64,000 bases of DNA, taken from NCBI GenBank assembly GCA_024641245.1, contig JAHEDK010000009.1:1-64000 (forward strand). Direction: 5' to 3'. The position numbers were made by a program, and so were the translations under genes. The notes beneath the pieces are model-generated. The model had not been told where the DNA came from. It saw only the letters and a list, made by a program, of their open reading frames with translations, and searched no databases. Every line of letters begins with the position of its first letter. Positions within the stretch are counted from its first letter, which is position 1. The DNA is from Actinomycetes bacterium. Its GTDB lineage: Bacteria; Actinomycetota; Acidimicrobiia; Spongiisociales; JAHEDJ01. Shown here piece by piece: positions 26,261 to 35,228 of the stretch.

Positions 26261-26802
26261 GGGTAGTACCCGTCTCTCTCATACCTGGACAATCTGGCAG
26301 CCTGCTCCGGATCCATATGCCGCATAGTCTTGGCGAAGTGTTCGGCCATGACGGGCAGGAACAGCGCCGTGGCCTCGATGTACCGGTAGCCGTGATCGTC
26401 TTCGCCTACCGCCTCCGCCCACAGCTTCCGACCCTCCTGAGCGCACAACCAGGCGGCTCCATGCAGGGTCATCCCGAGTGGGATCGGCCGGAGGAAGTTC
26501 GTCTCGAGTTTGGCGGTCACTCCGGGACGCTGATGGGCCATCATGACGAACCCCATCAGATCGTCGAAAAAGGCGGAGATGGCCCCACCATGGACAAGAC
26601 CGGGCCCGCCCTGGAAGCGAGGGGCAAACCGGATTTCGGCCTCAACCCGGTCACCGACGAAATGCGGTCGTAAACCGAGCCCTTCCGCGTTCTCGGGACC
26701 GCACCCGAAGCACCAAGGAAGGTGCATCGTCGGAACCCGGGCAAGAGCACCGTGATCGGATACGGGGATCACCGTCCCCGTCAAGTACCGATACGAATCC
26801 AT
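26257..26802 (-). CDS. PaaI-type hotdog thioesterase
   Basis: A 181-aa single-hotdog protein. The motif FQGGPGLVHGGAISAFFDDL carries the HGG segment and Asp/Glu helix of the PaaI/4HBT thioesterase family; an N-terminal CFGCGPENAEGLGL matches the conserved CxGCG found in this subgroup. Likely hydrolyses a fatty or aromatic acyl-CoA. Its start overlaps the upstream gene's stop by 1 nt (TGATG) and its stop overlaps the FAH gene. Confidence 0.85.
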   Translation of the reverse strand: MDSYRYLTGTVIPVSDHGALARVPTMHLPWCFGCGPENAEGLGLRPHFVGDRVEAEIRFAPRFQGGPGLVHGGAISAFFDDLMGFVMMAHQRPGVTAKLETNFLRPIPLGMTLHGAAWLCAQEGRKLWAEAVGEDDHGYRYIEATALFLPVMAEHFAKTMRHMDPEQAARLSRYERDGYYP

Positions 26803-27299
26803 CAGCGAAGTTGGTCGGTGATACCAGCCCGAATCTCATCGAGCGTCTGGTGCAGAAAGTCCCGGTCGATGTCGTCGAGTACCGAACGACCCGGCACCGT
26901 TTCGTGCGCGGAGTTACGTAGCCACAGAGAACGGCGCCGGTTAAGGTCTGCCCGGGTCGCCTCCGGAAGCCCATCGACGCGCAAACCCAGGATGATCAGT
27001 GCCGCTTCGACATCATCCGGCACCGGGCCCCTTCCAAACACCGAGGCCCGAGCAGAGGCGACGGTCGCCACGACGGAGTCAACTGCATTCGAGTCGCGTT
27101 CGAATTCGGCCTGCCTGACGAGCTTCACGACCCATCCGGCATCCGGACTTGGACTGCCGAACACGCCGCCGGCATGCATCTCTGCCGGGGAGTTGATCTC
27201 GCCGGGTCGGCGCGGCTTCCACACGCCGGGAGCGCCGGGTTCGGTGGTAGGACGAGGTAGATCGTCGACTTCGAGTTCGATGTTGGGCTGTTGACCCAT
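26802..27299 (-). CDS. Conserved hypothetical protein
   Basis: A 165-aa soluble, acidic N-terminal and basic C-terminal protein with no recognised domain. An N-terminal Pro-rich stretch (DLPRPTTEPGAPGVWKPRRP) precedes a helical region (AEFERDSNAVDSVVATVASA, VPDDVEAALIILGLR). Coding status is supported by its tight fit between ilvE (10 bp upstream) and the thioesterase (1-nt overlap), and by consistent third-position GC. No transmembrane segment or signal peptide. Function unknown. Confidence 0.65.
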   Translation of the reverse strand: MGQQPNIELEVDDLPRPTTEPGAPGVWKPRRPGEINSPAEMHAGGVFGSPSPDAGWVVKLVRQAEFERDSNAVDSVVATVASARASVFGRGPVPDDVEAALIILGLRVDGLPEATRADLNRRRSLWLRNSAHETVPGRSVLDDIDRDFLHQTLDEIRAGITDQLR

Positions 27300-27309
27300 T
27301 GGTTGTCTC

Positions 27310-28224
27310 CTAGACGGGCTCGAGCCAGTTCAGATACGCGTCGAGTTTGCCCGTAACCGCTTCATGGAACAAGTCCTGAGCACGCTGTGTGATGGGTCCG
27401 GGTCGACCGTTGCCGACTGGGCGGTGATCGACTTCCCGGATCGGTGTCACCTCGGCTGCCGTACCCGTGAAGAACAGTTCGTCTGCGTAGTAAAGATCAC
27501 TTCGTACCAGGGGTGCTTCGCCTACCTCAATGCCGTCATCTTGGAGGAGTTGTATCACCGAAGCCCTGGTGATCCCGTCGAGGATCCCCGCTGAGACCGC
27601 AGGTGTCATCACCACACCATCACGAACGAGGAAGAGGTTCTCTCCGCTCCCCTCCGCCACGAGACCGGCAGTGTTCAGCATGATCGCTTCGTCGAATCCT
27701 GCCTGCAACGCCTCCCGCTTCGCCAGGACCGAGTTCAGGTACCCGCCCGTTCCTTTGGCATTCGGGATGAGGGTTGACTCGGCAAATCGCCTCCACGAGG
27801 AAACGCCGACGGATATCCCGTTCCGCACTCCGTCCTCGCCCAGGTAAGCACCCCAGGTCCACGCAGCGATGACCGTGACGGGCGCACATGCTCCGGGATC
27901 GAGGCTGAGCGAGCCTGCCCCATAGGTGATGAGGGGCCGGATGTAAGCCGAGGGAAGAGAGTTGACCTTGACCACTTCGCGGGCGGCTTCAACCAGATGC
28001 TCGACCGACCATGCGACGGGGATTTCGTAGGCCACCGCCGATCTGTGCAGGCGTTGGATGTGTTCGGTCAGGCGAAATACGGCAGGCCCGGTAGCCGTCG
28101 CATAGGCCCGGATACCCTCGAAGACCCCGGTTCCGTAATGCAAACCGTGACTGAGCGCATGGACCTGTGCGTCGGCCCACGGCACCATTACTCCGTCCAT
28201 CCAGATGAATTGCGCTTTATCCAT
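27310..28224 (-). CDS. ilvE: Branched-chain amino acid aminotransferase
   Basis: A 304-aa fold-type IV PLP aminotransferase for the final step of Leu/Ile/Val synthesis. The N-terminal IWMDGVMVPWADAQVHALSH and YGTGVFEGIRAY, the PLP lysine in TLIPNAKGTGGYLNSVLAK, the GLVAEGSGENLFLV motif and the EVTPIREVDHRPVGNG segment are all present. The start ATG 28224 has a purine-rich site (ACCTCC complement, GGAGG) upstream. It lies 18 bp downstream of the S9 peptidase on the same strand. Confidence 0.93.
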   Translation of the reverse strand: MDKAQFIWMDGVMVPWADAQVHALSHGLHYGTGVFEGIRAYATATGPAVFRLTEHIQRLHRSAVAYEIPVAWSVEHLVEAAREVVKVNSLPSAYIRPLITYGAGSLSLDPGACAPVTVIAAWTWGAYLGEDGVRNGISVGVSSWRRFAESTLIPNAKGTGGYLNSVLAKREALQAGFDEAIMLNTAGLVAEGSGENLFLVRDGVVMTPAVSAGILDGITRASVIQLLQDDGIEVGEAPLVRSDLYYADELFFTGTAAEVTPIREVDHRPVGNGRPGPITQRAQDLFHEAVTGKLDAYLNWLEPV

Positions 28225-28242
28225 GGAGGTATCTTCGCAGGT

Positions 28243-30162
28243 CTATCCGTTGGTGGTCAGTTGCCGGGCATGCCAGTCGAGGATGGCATCGAACCGTTCC
28301 TGCCGGTGTTTCGGCTTTCCGGATCGGGACAGTTCGTGGCCCTCGCCGGGGAAGCGGAGGAATTCTGCTTCCACCTCCTGCCGTTTCAAGATCATGAACA
28401 GTTGCTCGGCTTGCTCGATCGGGCACCGGAAGTCGTTCTCAGAGTGGAGGATCAGGGTCGGCGTCTGGATCAAATGTGCGGTCCCCAGAGGACTCTTCTC
28501 CCACAGGACGTTCGGATCATCGACGAGGTCGACGCCCGCATAGATCTTCGGGAACGTCGACCCGATGTCCGACGTCCCGGCAAATGATGTGAACGAGAGC
28601 AGCGCCCGCTCCACGACTGCCGATCGGTACCGGTGATCCCTGGCAATCAGCCAGGCGGTGAGAAATCCACCGTACGAACCACCCATGACTCCGATCCGCT
28701 CGGGATCCAGGCGCGGATAGCGGCGCAGGGCCTCCTCGATCGTGTTCGTGACGTCCTCGACATCGACGACGCCCCACCCGTCGCCGACGACGCCCCGCAC
28801 GTGCTCCAGTCCTCGCCCGGTCGAGCCTCGCGGGTTGCAGGCAATCACGGCGTAGCCGGCACCGGCAAAAATCTGGAACTCATCGAAGAACCCCCAGCCG
28901 TACTGACTGGCCGGGCCACCGTGAATGTTGAGAAGCACCGGTAGGCGATCCTCACCCGGCGGGACCAGGGCCCAGGCGTCGACTTCGATGCCGCCGGACA
29001 CCACCTGAAAGTGCTCCGGTTCGCACATCGGCACCCCGGCACGGAACGCCGCGTTCAGGTCTGTCAGACACCGCTCCTCACCATCCTCCCAGAGGTAAAC
29101 CTCGCCCGGATCGGTCGGGCTGCTGATGATCATCGCCAGGCGGGATCCGGACGCATCCACCGTCAACCCTTTCACGACACGATCCCCATCGACGAGGTGA
29201 TCGACGGCGCCGTCCTCGTGAACTCGGATCACGCCGACGCGACCGGAGTCTTCGAGGACCGAGAAGAACGTCTGCCCATGCCATTGGGGACCACGAGGGG
29301 CAACGCCCAGAGTCATGGAGAACACGTTCCGGTCGAGGTGACCTGTTAGATCGACGGGTTCCTCTCCAATCCTCCATACCGAGGTGAGACTCGGCCAACT
29401 CCCCGGAACGGGGTCACCGATCGCATGCAAGATCCCGTCCGGCCGAAAGGACGGAAATGCCCACGATCCGCGCTCGATGATGCGCCGCTGCTCGCCCTTC
29501 TCGATGTCGACTTCGAAGAGGTCCATGCCATCTTCAAAGGCTTTTCGGGGCGATCGATCACTTGCGAAAGCGACGGCCATCCCGTCCGGCCGCCAGGCGA
29601 TGAATCGCTCGTCGTACCGGCCTTCCGTCAGACAGCGTGGGTCTGCGCCACCCTCCGGGTCGACAAGCCAGACATGCCGCTTGCGATCGTGGGTCCAGCC
29701 GAGGTTATCGAACCGAAAGGGCACATCGGTGACCCGGCGGGGGCGGCGCCCGCGTTCGGCATCATCGAGATCCGCCCATTCATCGGTATAGGTGAGCCCG
29801 ACGGCCGCAATTCCGGTCCCATCCGGCGACCATTCCAACTCCTCACAACCCAGGGGAATGTCCGTGAGGATCCGGGCTTCTCCGCCGCCGGCCGGCATCA
29901 CCGCCACCTGCGGGCGCAGTTCCGTGGTCTCTCCTCCACGGAGGAAGGCAAGGGATCTCCCGTCCGGTGACCAGCGAGGATTGACGTCGGCCGGCCCGTG
30001 GGTGAAAGCCCGGGCGGACTCGCCGTCCCAGACCCAGATCGTGCGGTAATAACGATCGTCATCGAGATCCGGACGGGTGACCACGAACGCTACCCGTGTG
30101 CCGTCCGGGCTTATCTGGGGATCAGAAGGAAGGTTGAGGCGAGCGAGATCCGAAGACTTCAT
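28243..30162 (-). CDS. S9 family (prolyl oligopeptidase/acylaminoacyl-peptidase type) serine peptidase
   Basis: A 639-aa two-domain peptidase: an N-terminal WD40-like beta-propeller (SPDGTRVAFV, RWSPDGRSLAFL, WRPDGMAVAFASD) followed by an alpha/beta-hydrolase domain from about residue 380. The catalytic Ser is in GVMGGSYGGFL (about residue 495), with the acid near SENDF (about 577) and His in GEGHEL (about 608). Cytosolic by appearance (no signal peptide), so probably trims short peptides. It heads the minus-strand run to gltX. Confidence 0.92.
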   Translation of the reverse strand: MKSSDLARLNLPSDPQISPDGTRVAFVVTRPDLDDDRYYRTIWVWDGESARAFTHGPADVNPRWSPDGRSLAFLRGGETTELRPQVAVMPAGGGEARILTDIPLGCEELEWSPDGTGIAAVGLTYTDEWADLDDAERGRRPRRVTDVPFRFDNLGWTHDRKRHVWLVDPEGGADPRCLTEGRYDERFIAWRPDGMAVAFASDRSPRKAFEDGMDLFEVDIEKGEQRRIIERGSWAFPSFRPDGILHAIGDPVPGSWPSLTSVWRIGEEPVDLTGHLDRNVFSMTLGVAPRGPQWHGQTFFSVLEDSGRVGVIRVHEDGAVDHLVDGDRVVKGLTVDASGSRLAMIISSPTDPGEVYLWEDGEERCLTDLNAAFRAGVPMCEPEHFQVVSGGIEVDAWALVPPGEDRLPVLLNIHGGPASQYGWGFFDEFQIFAGAGYAVIACNPRGSTGRGLEHVRGVVGDGWGVVDVEDVTNTIEEALRRYPRLDPERIGVMGGSYGGFLTAWLIARDHRYRSAVVERALLSFTSFAGTSDIGSTFPKIYAGVDLVDDPNVLWEKSPLGTAHLIQTPTLILHSENDFRCPIEQAEQLFMILKRQEVEAEFLRFPGEGHELSRSGKPKHRQERFDAILDWHARQLTTNG

Positions 30163-30239
30163 GGCGTCCTTTCATGAGACCGAACAAGAGGAATCTAGTG
30201 GCACCCGATTAGCGTGAATCTCTCAGCCGACGGCAACCG

Positions 30240-30803
30240 ATGATCGAACCACCCACCCGCCCACCGACCAAACCCTCACCGCAGGCCGCAGGCATAGCCG
30301 CGGCGGGCGGTGCTGCACTCATGCTCACCAGTCCCGGGTTCGAGAGCGATGTCCTGACTTTCTTGATGGCGGCTGCCGGCGCTCCTCTCCTGGGCTGGGC
30401 CCTGCGCGGTCTCCTGTCCATCCACAGAGACGGGCGAGGCCCGGCATTATCGGCCGGCTTCTGGATTGCAGAGTTCGGCGTGCTCGCACTCACCGTCGGT
30501 TACCTGAGGGCGGCCATCGAAGCGGGAACTCGCACCGACATTGAGGCCGAGTCGCCCTCCATAGCCGGCCTCGTGCCGGCCACTCTGATCTTCCTTGCTT
30601 TCTTCGTCTTGCTCCCGGTTGGACTGGGTCTCTTCGGGGTGGCGGCCTGGCGGACCGGTGCGCTAGGCCCGTGGAAACGCCTCCTTCCTTCGCTGACGGC
30701 GGCGATGGGAGTGCTGGCCCCACAACTGCTGCTACTCGGCTTCGTAGCCTTGGGGGCAGGTATGTGGGACCACGGTCGCAGGCTCGCCTCGGTGGCCGGT
30801 TAG
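30240..30803 (+). CDS. Hypothetical membrane protein
   Basis: A 187-aa protein with a Pro-rich N terminus and about five hydrophobic helices (AAGIAAAGGAALMLTSPG, VLTFLMAAAGAPLLGWALRG, ALSAGFWIAEFGVLALTVGY, LVPATLIFLAFFVLLPVGLG, LTAAMGVLAPQLLLLGFVAL). No recognised family. It is upstream of and on the same strand as pgpA, 9 bp away, so a link to envelope lipid metabolism is possible but unproven. Divergent from the S9 peptidase. Confidence 0.65.
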   Translation: MIEPPTRPPTKPSPQAAGIAAAGGAALMLTSPGFESDVLTFLMAAAGAPLLGWALRGLLSIHRDGRGPALSAGFWIAEFGVLALTVGYLRAAIEAGTRTDIEAESPSIAGLVPATLIFLAFFVLLPVGLGLFGVAAWRTGALGPWKRLLPSLTAAMGVLAPQLLLLGFVALGAGMWDHGRRLASVAG

Positions 30804-30812
30804 CCTCCCTTG

Positions 30813-31259
30813 GTGCATCGACTCATCGCCTCGTGGTTTGGATCCGGCCTGCTCCTCGGCGCCGTACGCGGGTCGGACCGCGGTTCTGGAACAGTCGGAG
30901 CGGCGTTGGCGCTCGTCTTCTCGCTCGCGTTCGGGGCAATCGGATGGTGGGTGCAGGCGCTGGCAGCCGTCATCGTGGCTGTGGTCGCCGTATGGTCCGC
31001 CGGACACTTCGCAGAAGACGGTGACCCCGGCTGGGTCGTTGTTGATGAGGCAGCCGGGATGTTCGTGGCCACGATCGGTCTCTTCGGCTGGTCGGCGCTC
31101 GTTGCCTTCTTCGTGTTTCGCATCGCCGACATCTTCAAACAGACGCCGGGTGTCAGCGCGGCCGAATCATTGCCCGGAGGTTGGGGAATAACCGCAGATG
31201 ATCTCGTGGCGGGCCTCTACGGCCTGGCGGCAGGCTGGGCGTTCCAACTCATAACCTAA
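30813..31259 (+). CDS. pgpA: Phosphatidylglycerophosphatase A
   Basis: A 148-aa membrane phosphatase that converts phosphatidylglycerophosphate to phosphatidylglycerol. LIASWFGSGLLLGAVRGSDR at the N terminus, DPGWVVVDEAAGMFVATIGL and FRIADIFKQTPGVSAAESLP are the PgpA signatures (conserved FGxG, DExxG and RxxDxxKP-like regions). The start is GTG 30813, with TTG 30810 equally possible; no clear ribosome site is visible. The gene is followed by the large tandem-repeat junction. Confidence 0.9.
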   Translation: MHRLIASWFGSGLLLGAVRGSDRGSGTVGAALALVFSLAFGAIGWWVQALAAVIVAVVAVWSAGHFAEDGDPGWVVVDEAAGMFVATIGLFGWSALVAFFVFRIADIFKQTPGVSAAESLPGGWGITADDLVAGLYGLAAGWAFQLIT

Positions 31260-31261
31260 AG

Positions 31262-31426
31262 AGGTTCTGGGTTGTAGGTTCTGGGTTGTAGGTTCTGGGT
31301 TGTAGGTTCTGGGTTTTAGGTTCTGGGTTTTAGGTTCTGGGTTTTAGGTTCTGGGTTTTAGGTTCTGGGTTCTAGGTTCTGGGTTCTAGGTTCTGGGTTG
31401 TAGGTTCTGGGTTGTAGGTTCTGGGT
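31262..31426 (+). repeat. Tandem array of a 14-bp repeat, 11 full units plus a partial unit
   Basis: The unit is AGGTTCTGGGTTNT, repeated 11 times without interruption plus an 11-nt partial copy. The variable dinucleotide runs GT,GT,GT,TT,TT,TT,TT,CT,CT,GT,GT, showing block-wise expansion. It starts 3 bp after the pgpA stop and is the expanded form of the motif found at four other convergent junctions. Alternating GG and GGG runs could allow G-quadruplexes in the RNA or DNA. Confidence 0.95.
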
Positions 31427-31428
31427 CC

Positions 31429-31449
31429 TCGCCGGAACAACTCCGGCGA
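31429..31449. terminator. Hairpin between tandem arrays
   Basis: TCGCCGGA and TCCGGCGA form a perfect 8-bp stem with loop ACAAC, followed by AAAA on the plus strand. Located between the two arrays that tail pgpA and serA. Confidence 0.45.
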
Positions 31450-31462
31450 AAACGTAGAACCC

Positions 31463-31502
31463 ATAACCTATAACCTATAACCTATAACCTATAACCTATA
31501 AC
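31463..31502 (-). repeat. Tandem array of a 7-bp repeat (ATAACCT)
   Basis: ATAACCT repeats five times plus a partial copy. On the minus strand it reads AGGTTAT, a variant of the AGGTTCT motif oriented as a 3' tail of serA. Confidence 0.9.
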
Positions 31503-31505
31503 GCC

Positions 31506-31601
31506 GGACGAAGTCCGCCCTGATTCCGCGGACGAAGTCCGCCCTGATTCCGCGGACGAAGTCCGCCCTGATTCCGCGGACGAAGTCCGCCCTGATTCCG
31601 C
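31506..31601 (-). repeat. Four tandem 24-bp repeats, each with a hairpin
   Basis: Four exact head-to-tail 24-bp units abut the serA stop (31605). Each contains GGAC-GAA-GTCC, and with the flanking unit GCGGAC/GTCCGC, so it can fold a 6-bp hairpin; the remainder is CCTGATTCC. No spacers, so it is not CRISPR. Confidence 0.95.
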
Positions 31602-31604
31602 GAC

Positions 31605-33191
31605 TTAGAGCGGCAGCTCTACCTGCTGTGCTTCCTCCACACCGTCGAGGGACCGGAACTGCCCCATTTGAATCTCATCGAGGGCGCGGTCGAGGCTGAG
31701 ACCCATCATGGCGGCGTTGCCGGTCTCCGGGGATTGACCTACCGCCATATTGGCGATGTTGATACCGATCTGACCCAGGTAGGTGCCCACCCGTCCGATG
31801 ACGCCGGGAACATCGGCATTCCGGACCAGCAACATGTGGCGCGACATGAGCAGTTCGACGTCATGCCCGAAGATCGACACGAGATGCGCGCCTTTTCGCC
31901 CGATGGTGCCGGCGATGGACACCGTCCGCCCACCGACCTCCCCCGATAGACGGAGCAGAGAGACGAACTCGTCAGACTCCTGCGAGGCTTCCTCTTCGAT
32001 CACGAGACCGCTCTGATCGGCGAGAGCCTCGACGTTGACGAACGAGACCGGAGCCGAGCTCACCACATTGAACGCGCCTTTGAGAGCCGACAGGCGCAGT
32101 GGCCTGATTGGAGAGGCCGCGATCCGGCCCTCTGCCCGCACAACGAGGCGATCCGGAAGGCCCTGTGCGACACGACAGAAGATTGCTCCGAGATACTCGG
32201 CCACTCCAAGGAATTCACGCGTCTCATCGCCGACATCCCGACCGAGGTCCACATTGACCGCAGAGAGCACCAACTCTCCTCGAAGGGCAGCACCAACCGC
32301 CTCGGCGACATCCAGCCCTGCCTTGTCCTGTGCCTCGATCGTCGAGGCACCCAAGTGGGGTGTGAGAACTACCTCCGGAAGGTCGAGTAGGGGGCTGTCG
32401 CGCAACGGTTCCATGTCGTACACGTCGAGGCCCGCCCCGGCTACCTTGCCGGATCGAACGGCCTCGACCAGCGCTTGTTCGTCGACGATCCCACCGCGGG
32501 AGGCGTTGACGATACGCACCCCGTCTTTCATCTTGGCGATGTTGTCCCGGCCGATGAGACCAACCGTTTCTTTGGTTCGGGGAAGGTGCACTGTGATGAA
32601 ATCCGAGCGTGCCAGCAGATCGTCGAGGTTATCTGCCACCTCGACGCCGAGCCGCCGCGCCCGCTCTGATGAGACGTAGGGGTCGAATGCGACGAGTCGC
32701 ATACCGAACGAGAGCGCCCTTTGCGCGACGAGGGAGCCAATCCGGCCGAGCCCGATTACACCGAGCGTCTTTCCGTGGAGTTCTATGCCCTGATACTTTG
32801 TCCGGTCCCACCGGCCGGCCCGCAGGCTGGCATCAGCCGGGGCAACGTTGCGTGCCTGGGCTAGTAGCAGAGCCATGGTGTGTTCGGCGGCACTTATGAC
32901 GTTGGCCTGTGGGGCATTGACGACCAGAACGCCGGCAGCAGTGGCGGCAGGGAGATCGATGTTGTCAACGCCTACGCCGGCTCTACCCACGACAAGAAGT
33001 TCGGGGGCCGATTCGATGAGCTCTGCGTCGACCTTCGTGGCTGATCGGACGATCAGGCCGTTGGCGTCGCTCATGCGTTTCAGCAGTTCATCTCGCTCGA
33101 GACCCGTCACGATGTCGACATCACAGTGCTCGGCAAGGACATCGATCCCCGCCTGGGAAATCGTCTCGGCAATCACCACTTTCGGCCGCAT
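31605..33191 (-). CDS. serA: D-3-phosphoglycerate dehydrogenase
   Basis: A 528-aa long-form enzyme for the first step of serine synthesis. The N-terminal substrate/NAD domains show LIVRSATKVDAELI, GRAGVGVDNIDLPAAT, the NAD motif GKTLGVIGLGRIGSLVAQRA, NASRGGIVDEQAL and the catalytic HLGAST. The C-terminal part (from about residue 320) holds the intervening ASB domain and an ACT domain (LVRNADVPGVIGRVGTYLGQ) for serine feedback, as in mycobacteria. The start ATG 33191 has GGAGGTAG 5 nt upstream. Divergent from the Usp gene. Confidence 0.95.
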   Translation of the reverse strand: MRPKVVIAETISQAGIDVLAEHCDVDIVTGLERDELLKRMSDANGLIVRSATKVDAELIESAPELLVVGRAGVGVDNIDLPAATAAGVLVVNAPQANVISAAEHTMALLLAQARNVAPADASLRAGRWDRTKYQGIELHGKTLGVIGLGRIGSLVAQRALSFGMRLVAFDPYVSSERARRLGVEVADNLDDLLARSDFITVHLPRTKETVGLIGRDNIAKMKDGVRIVNASRGGIVDEQALVEAVRSGKVAGAGLDVYDMEPLRDSPLLDLPEVVLTPHLGASTIEAQDKAGLDVAEAVGAALRGELVLSAVNVDLGRDVGDETREFLGVAEYLGAIFCRVAQGLPDRLVVRAEGRIAASPIRPLRLSALKGAFNVVSSAPVSFVNVEALADQSGLVIEEEASQESDEFVSLLRLSGEVGGRTVSIAGTIGRKGAHLVSIFGHDVELLMSRHMLLVRNADVPGVIGRVGTYLGQIGINIANMAVGQSPETGNAAMMGLSLDRALDEIQMGQFRSLDGVEEAQQVELPL

Positions 33192-33304
33192 CGGCACTAC
33201 CTCCTCCATTGCGCAATCTTGCCCGACTCGAGGGGCTTCACCAAACCCGCCCGTTCGATATCGGCTCCACCTAGAGTGAGAAACAGGAAGTCAGGAGGTT
33301 GGAG

Positions 33305-33745
33305 ATGACCTGGGAACCGAATGTCATCGTGGCGGCCGTCGACGGCTCGGACCGCAGCATCAAAGCCACCCGGCTGGCGGCGGAAATGGCGAGGCGCAAC
33401 GGGTCGAAGTTGCACATCCTCACCGTCGTTCGGCCGCCCGAGGGCTGGTGGGGCATCGGTGGAGCACCGCCACCCGCCAGGGCCCTTTCGGAATCACTGA
33501 TGGAGGCCCAGAAAGAGGTCCTGGATCGAACCGTCGCCGAGGTGGACCTCGAAGGCATCGACTACCAGGTCGGCGAAGAGCTCGGCGATCCGGCCAGTGC
33601 CATTGTTCATTATTGCGAGGACGTTGAAGCCGACTTGCTCGTCATCGGGCGCCGCGGTGCCGGGTTGATGGAGCGGTTCGTGATGGGTTCCGTTGCCGAT
33701 CGCCTCGTGCACTACTCCCCTTGTCCCGTGGTGGTCGTGCCGTAG
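33305..33745 (+). CDS. Universal stress protein (UspA family)
   Basis: A 146-aa cytosolic ATP-binding Usp: the N-terminal VIVAAVDGSDRSIKATRLAA and the C-terminal nucleotide motif VIGRRGAGLMERFVMGSVAD, then SPCPVVVVP. ATG 33305 is preceded by AGGAGG with 6 nt spacing; a TTG two codons upstream is less likely. The thioesterase gene starts 3 bp after its stop, suggesting an operon. Confidence 0.9.
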   Translation: MTWEPNVIVAAVDGSDRSIKATRLAAEMARRNGSKLHILTVVRPPEGWWGIGGAPPPARALSESLMEAQKEVLDRTVAEVDLEGIDYQVGEELGDPASAIVHYCEDVEADLLVIGRRGAGLMERFVMGSVADRLVHYSPCPVVVVP

Positions 33746-33748
33746 ATC

Positions 33749-34543
33749 ATGTACGAATTCGATCGAGACACGGCGGTTTCGCCGTTGGGTGAGGGCGTCT
33801 GGTCTGTCGTGGTCTCGCCGGGCTGGAACATCGGAACGATTCCCAACGGTGGATATCTCATGGCTATCGCTCTGTCCGCCGTAGGCCGGGAGTTATCTCA
33901 CCCGGATCCCCTGACGGCCACGAGTCACTTCCTCGGTCGGATAACTTCAGGCGAACCGGCAACCATCGAGGTTGAGGTGCTGAGGAAGGGACGAACCCTC
34001 TCAACGGCCTGCGCCCGACTACTCCAGGATGGACGCGAACGCCTGCGAATGCTGGCCACTTACGGCGACCTCGATGCTTCCAAAGGACCAACTCTGGTCA
34101 CCGCCACCCCTCCCCCGATGCCGCCGCCCGACGACTGCGTCGGCTACGACATGGATGCGGCGACGATGGAGATCCAGAAACGCTTCGACCTCCGGCTCGA
34201 GCCGGGCGTTGCAGGCGGTGCGATGGGGACGCCGGTCGGCAGACCGGAAGTCGGCGGATGGATCCGGTTCGCCGATGGTCGGGAGCCCGATCTGAAATCG
34301 CTGGCGCTGTTCGCGGATGCGCTCCCGCCAACGGTCCTGAACATCGAACGATTCGGATGGGTACCAACCATCGAACTAACAATCCACTTCCGTGCCAAGC
34401 CGGCACCCGGGTTTTTGCGAACCTGGTTCGCCTCCAGATTCCTGATGAAGAGCCACGTCGAGGAAGACGGCGAGATTTGGGACTCGCAGGGCAACCTCGT
34501 TGCTCTGAGCCGTCAACTCTCAAGAATCCTGCCCAGGAGCTGA
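33749..34543 (+). CDS. Double-hotdog acyl-CoA thioesterase (TesB-like)
   Basis: A 264-aa thioesterase of the TesB/4HBT_3 type with two hotdog repeats: N-terminal GTIPNGGYLMAIALSAVG and ATSHFLGRITSGEPATIEVE, C-terminal TIELTIHFRAKPAPGFLRTW and VEEDGEIWDSQGNLVALSRQ. Members hydrolyse medium- or long-chain acyl-CoAs. Directly follows the Usp gene (3 bp), and is 73 bp upstream of the FMN reductase on the same strand. Confidence 0.85.
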   Translation: MYEFDRDTAVSPLGEGVWSVVVSPGWNIGTIPNGGYLMAIALSAVGRELSHPDPLTATSHFLGRITSGEPATIEVEVLRKGRTLSTACARLLQDGRERLRMLATYGDLDASKGPTLVTATPPPMPPPDDCVGYDMDAATMEIQKRFDLRLEPGVAGGAMGTPVGRPEVGGWIRFADGREPDLKSLALFADALPPTVLNIERFGWVPTIELTIHFRAKPAPGFLRTWFASRFLMKSHVEEDGEIWDSQGNLVALSRQLSRILPRS

Positions 34544-34616
34544 GCCACGGGCGGGTGGTCCGCCCTCACAAACAGGCCGCCGCGAGGTAGCCATCCCCGC
34601 CCGCTAGGGTCGCAAC

Positions 34617-35225
34617 GTGGCACAGGAAATCATCATCGCGGGCCTCGTCGGCAGCCTCCGCCACGAGAGCCATACCCGTCGGGCCGTCCGGATCGCGCTC
34701 GAAGGGGCCGCCGAGTCGGGAGCAGTCACCCGTCTGGTCGACCTGCGCGACTACGAACTCCCTTTCTGCAACGGAGACAGGACAGCGAGCCTGCCCGAGG
34801 TGGTCCGGCTGAGACACGACGTCGGTTCCGGGAACGGCCTCATCCTTGGCACCCCCGAGTATCACGGTGGCTACAGCGGAGTGCTCAAGAATGCCATCGA
34901 TCTCATGGGATTCGACGAGTTCGAAGGCAAGATCCTCGGCCTGGTCGGTGTTTCCGGTGGATCGATGGGCGCCCTACAGGCTCTCCAGGGTTTGCGAGTG
35001 ATTGGGAGGGCCCTGCACGCCTGGGTGATTCCGCAGCAAGCATCTATCCCGATGGCCTATCAAGAACTGGCGCAGGACTCGCCGGCCAGGGAAGCGTATG
35101 AGCAGCGCCTCAGGGAGGTCGGTCGACAGGTCGCCCGTTTCGCCGCGCTCCACTCCTCCCCGGAAGCGATCGAGTTTCTCCGCGCCTGGGAGGAAGCCCC
35201 GAGCAACCCCGGCGGCGAAGACTGA
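34617..35225 (+). CDS. NADPH-dependent FMN reductase
   Basis: A 202-aa flavodoxin-like fold protein. The FMN phosphate motif is GLVGSLRHESHTRRAV, the isoalloxazine segment is LGTPEYHGGYSGVLKNAID, and VGVSGGSMGALQALQGLR is also typical of the SsuE/ArsH/chromate-reductase family. The C-terminal extension (after about 170) is unassigned. The start is GTG 34617. Physiological electron acceptor unknown. It ends at a convergent junction with the tungstate transporter operon. Confidence 0.88.
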   Translation: MAQEIIIAGLVGSLRHESHTRRAVRIALEGAAESGAVTRLVDLRDYELPFCNGDRTASLPEVVRLRHDVGSGNGLILGTPEYHGGYSGVLKNAIDLMGFDEFEGKILGLVGVSGGSMGALQALQGLRVIGRALHAWVIPQQASIPMAYQELAQDSPAREAYEQRLREVGRQVARFAALHSSPEAIEFLRAWEEAPSNPGGED

Positions 35226-35228
35226 CCA

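Noticed and set aside
31506-31601. 24-bp repeats as a CRISPR array
   Set aside because: Units are directly adjacent with no spacers, and no cas gene is present.
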